Shown here one piece after another: positions 63,958 to 64,000 of a stretch of 64,000 bases of DNA. This stretch comes from Balneola sp. GTDB lineage: Bacteria; Bacteroidota; Rhodothermia; Balneolales; Balneolaceae. The DNA lies in assembly GCA_017640785.1 (NCBI GenBank), contig JAEPPZ010000007.1, positions 1 to 64,000 of the forward strand, in the 5' to 3' direction. The notes under the pieces are model-generated. The model was given only the letters and a program-made list of their open reading frames with translations, was not told where the DNA came from and ran no database searches. Position numbers and translations under genes: made by a program. The stretch's first letter is position 1. Every line of letters starts with the position of its first letter.

Positions 63958-64000
63958 GTAAGAGATAAGACCTAAGATGTAAGATTTGAGACATAAGATT
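63958..64000 (+). repeat. Degenerate TAAGA-type short tandem repeat at window end
   Basis: The last ~43 bases read as loose repeats of (A)TAAGA-C/T units (GAGATAAGACCTAAGATGTA and so on). Such degenerate tandem stretches occur between genes in many Bacteroidota. It is cut by the end of the window. Confidence 0.4.

Overview
The window looks like a chromosomal segment of a Gram-negative bacterium from the Bacteroidota side of the tree, most likely Balneolota/Rhodothermia (a Balneola- or Gracilimonas-like genome). The signs are two secreted proteins with a C-terminal type IX secretion sorting domain ([15 protein letters not shown] type), a DUF4295 gene directly behind rpmB-rpmG, promoters of the TTG-N19-21-TAnnTTTG type, many outer-membrane beta-barrels and lipoproteins, and an AT-rich coding style. 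The lineage is inferred from protein style and was not tested by a search.

Layout. 0-8 kb: 3' part of a sensor histidine kinase, mannose-1-phosphate guanylyltransferase, a coupled three-gene operon (outer-membrane protein, 99-aa unknown, MBL hydrolase), glutathione peroxidase, tRNA-Asp, mnmG-rsmG and a WYL regulator. Two near-perfect parS centromere sites lie at the mnmG/rsmG junction and inside rsmG. 8-16.6 kb: gyrB-gyrA on the minus strand, then a divergent AT-rich gap with two DnaA boxes (origin candidate), rpmB-rpmG-DUF4295, and the operon yqeY-cvpA-tyrS-xth. 16.6-25.2 kb: M20 amidohydrolase, MarR regulator, uvrB, tyrA (chorismate mutase-prephenate dehydrogenase), a DUF1643 gene, a RAYT/REP cluster and an M24 peptidase lipoprotein.

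25.2-32.5 kb is an accessory (defence-type) island behind the M24 gene. It holds two Fic proteins, a two-gene cassette of a ParB-like protein and a PD-(D/E)XK-like protein, and a controller-regulated type II restriction-modification system (M.HaeIII-like methyltransferase, C protein with C-box, endonuclease). Short in-frame copies of the M24 3' end stand on both sides of the second Fic gene, which suggests repeated acquisitions at one hotspot. 33.6-37.3 kb is a repeat-dense zone: three copies of a ~145-bp repeat, two of which bracket a DUF559 nuclease gene, and two ~440-bp direct repeats around a pilin-like ORF.

37.3-64 kb is ordinary chromosome: a lipoprotein, a DUF3127 OB-fold protein, a large two-component-propeller histidine kinase with its NarL/LuxR response regulator, two T9SS cargo proteins, VOC, TlpA, OmpA and nitroreductase genes, a membrane-anchored putative metallopeptidase, DoxX, DUF4097, amidohydrolase, uvrA, a serine beta-lactamase-like lipoprotein, two outer-membrane barrels, and an ABC permease-lgt-ABC ATPase operon. 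The most promising candidate for an undescribed system is the ParB-like/nuclease-like gene pair at 28.1-30.2 kb; the DUF559 gene with its flanking repeat family is second.
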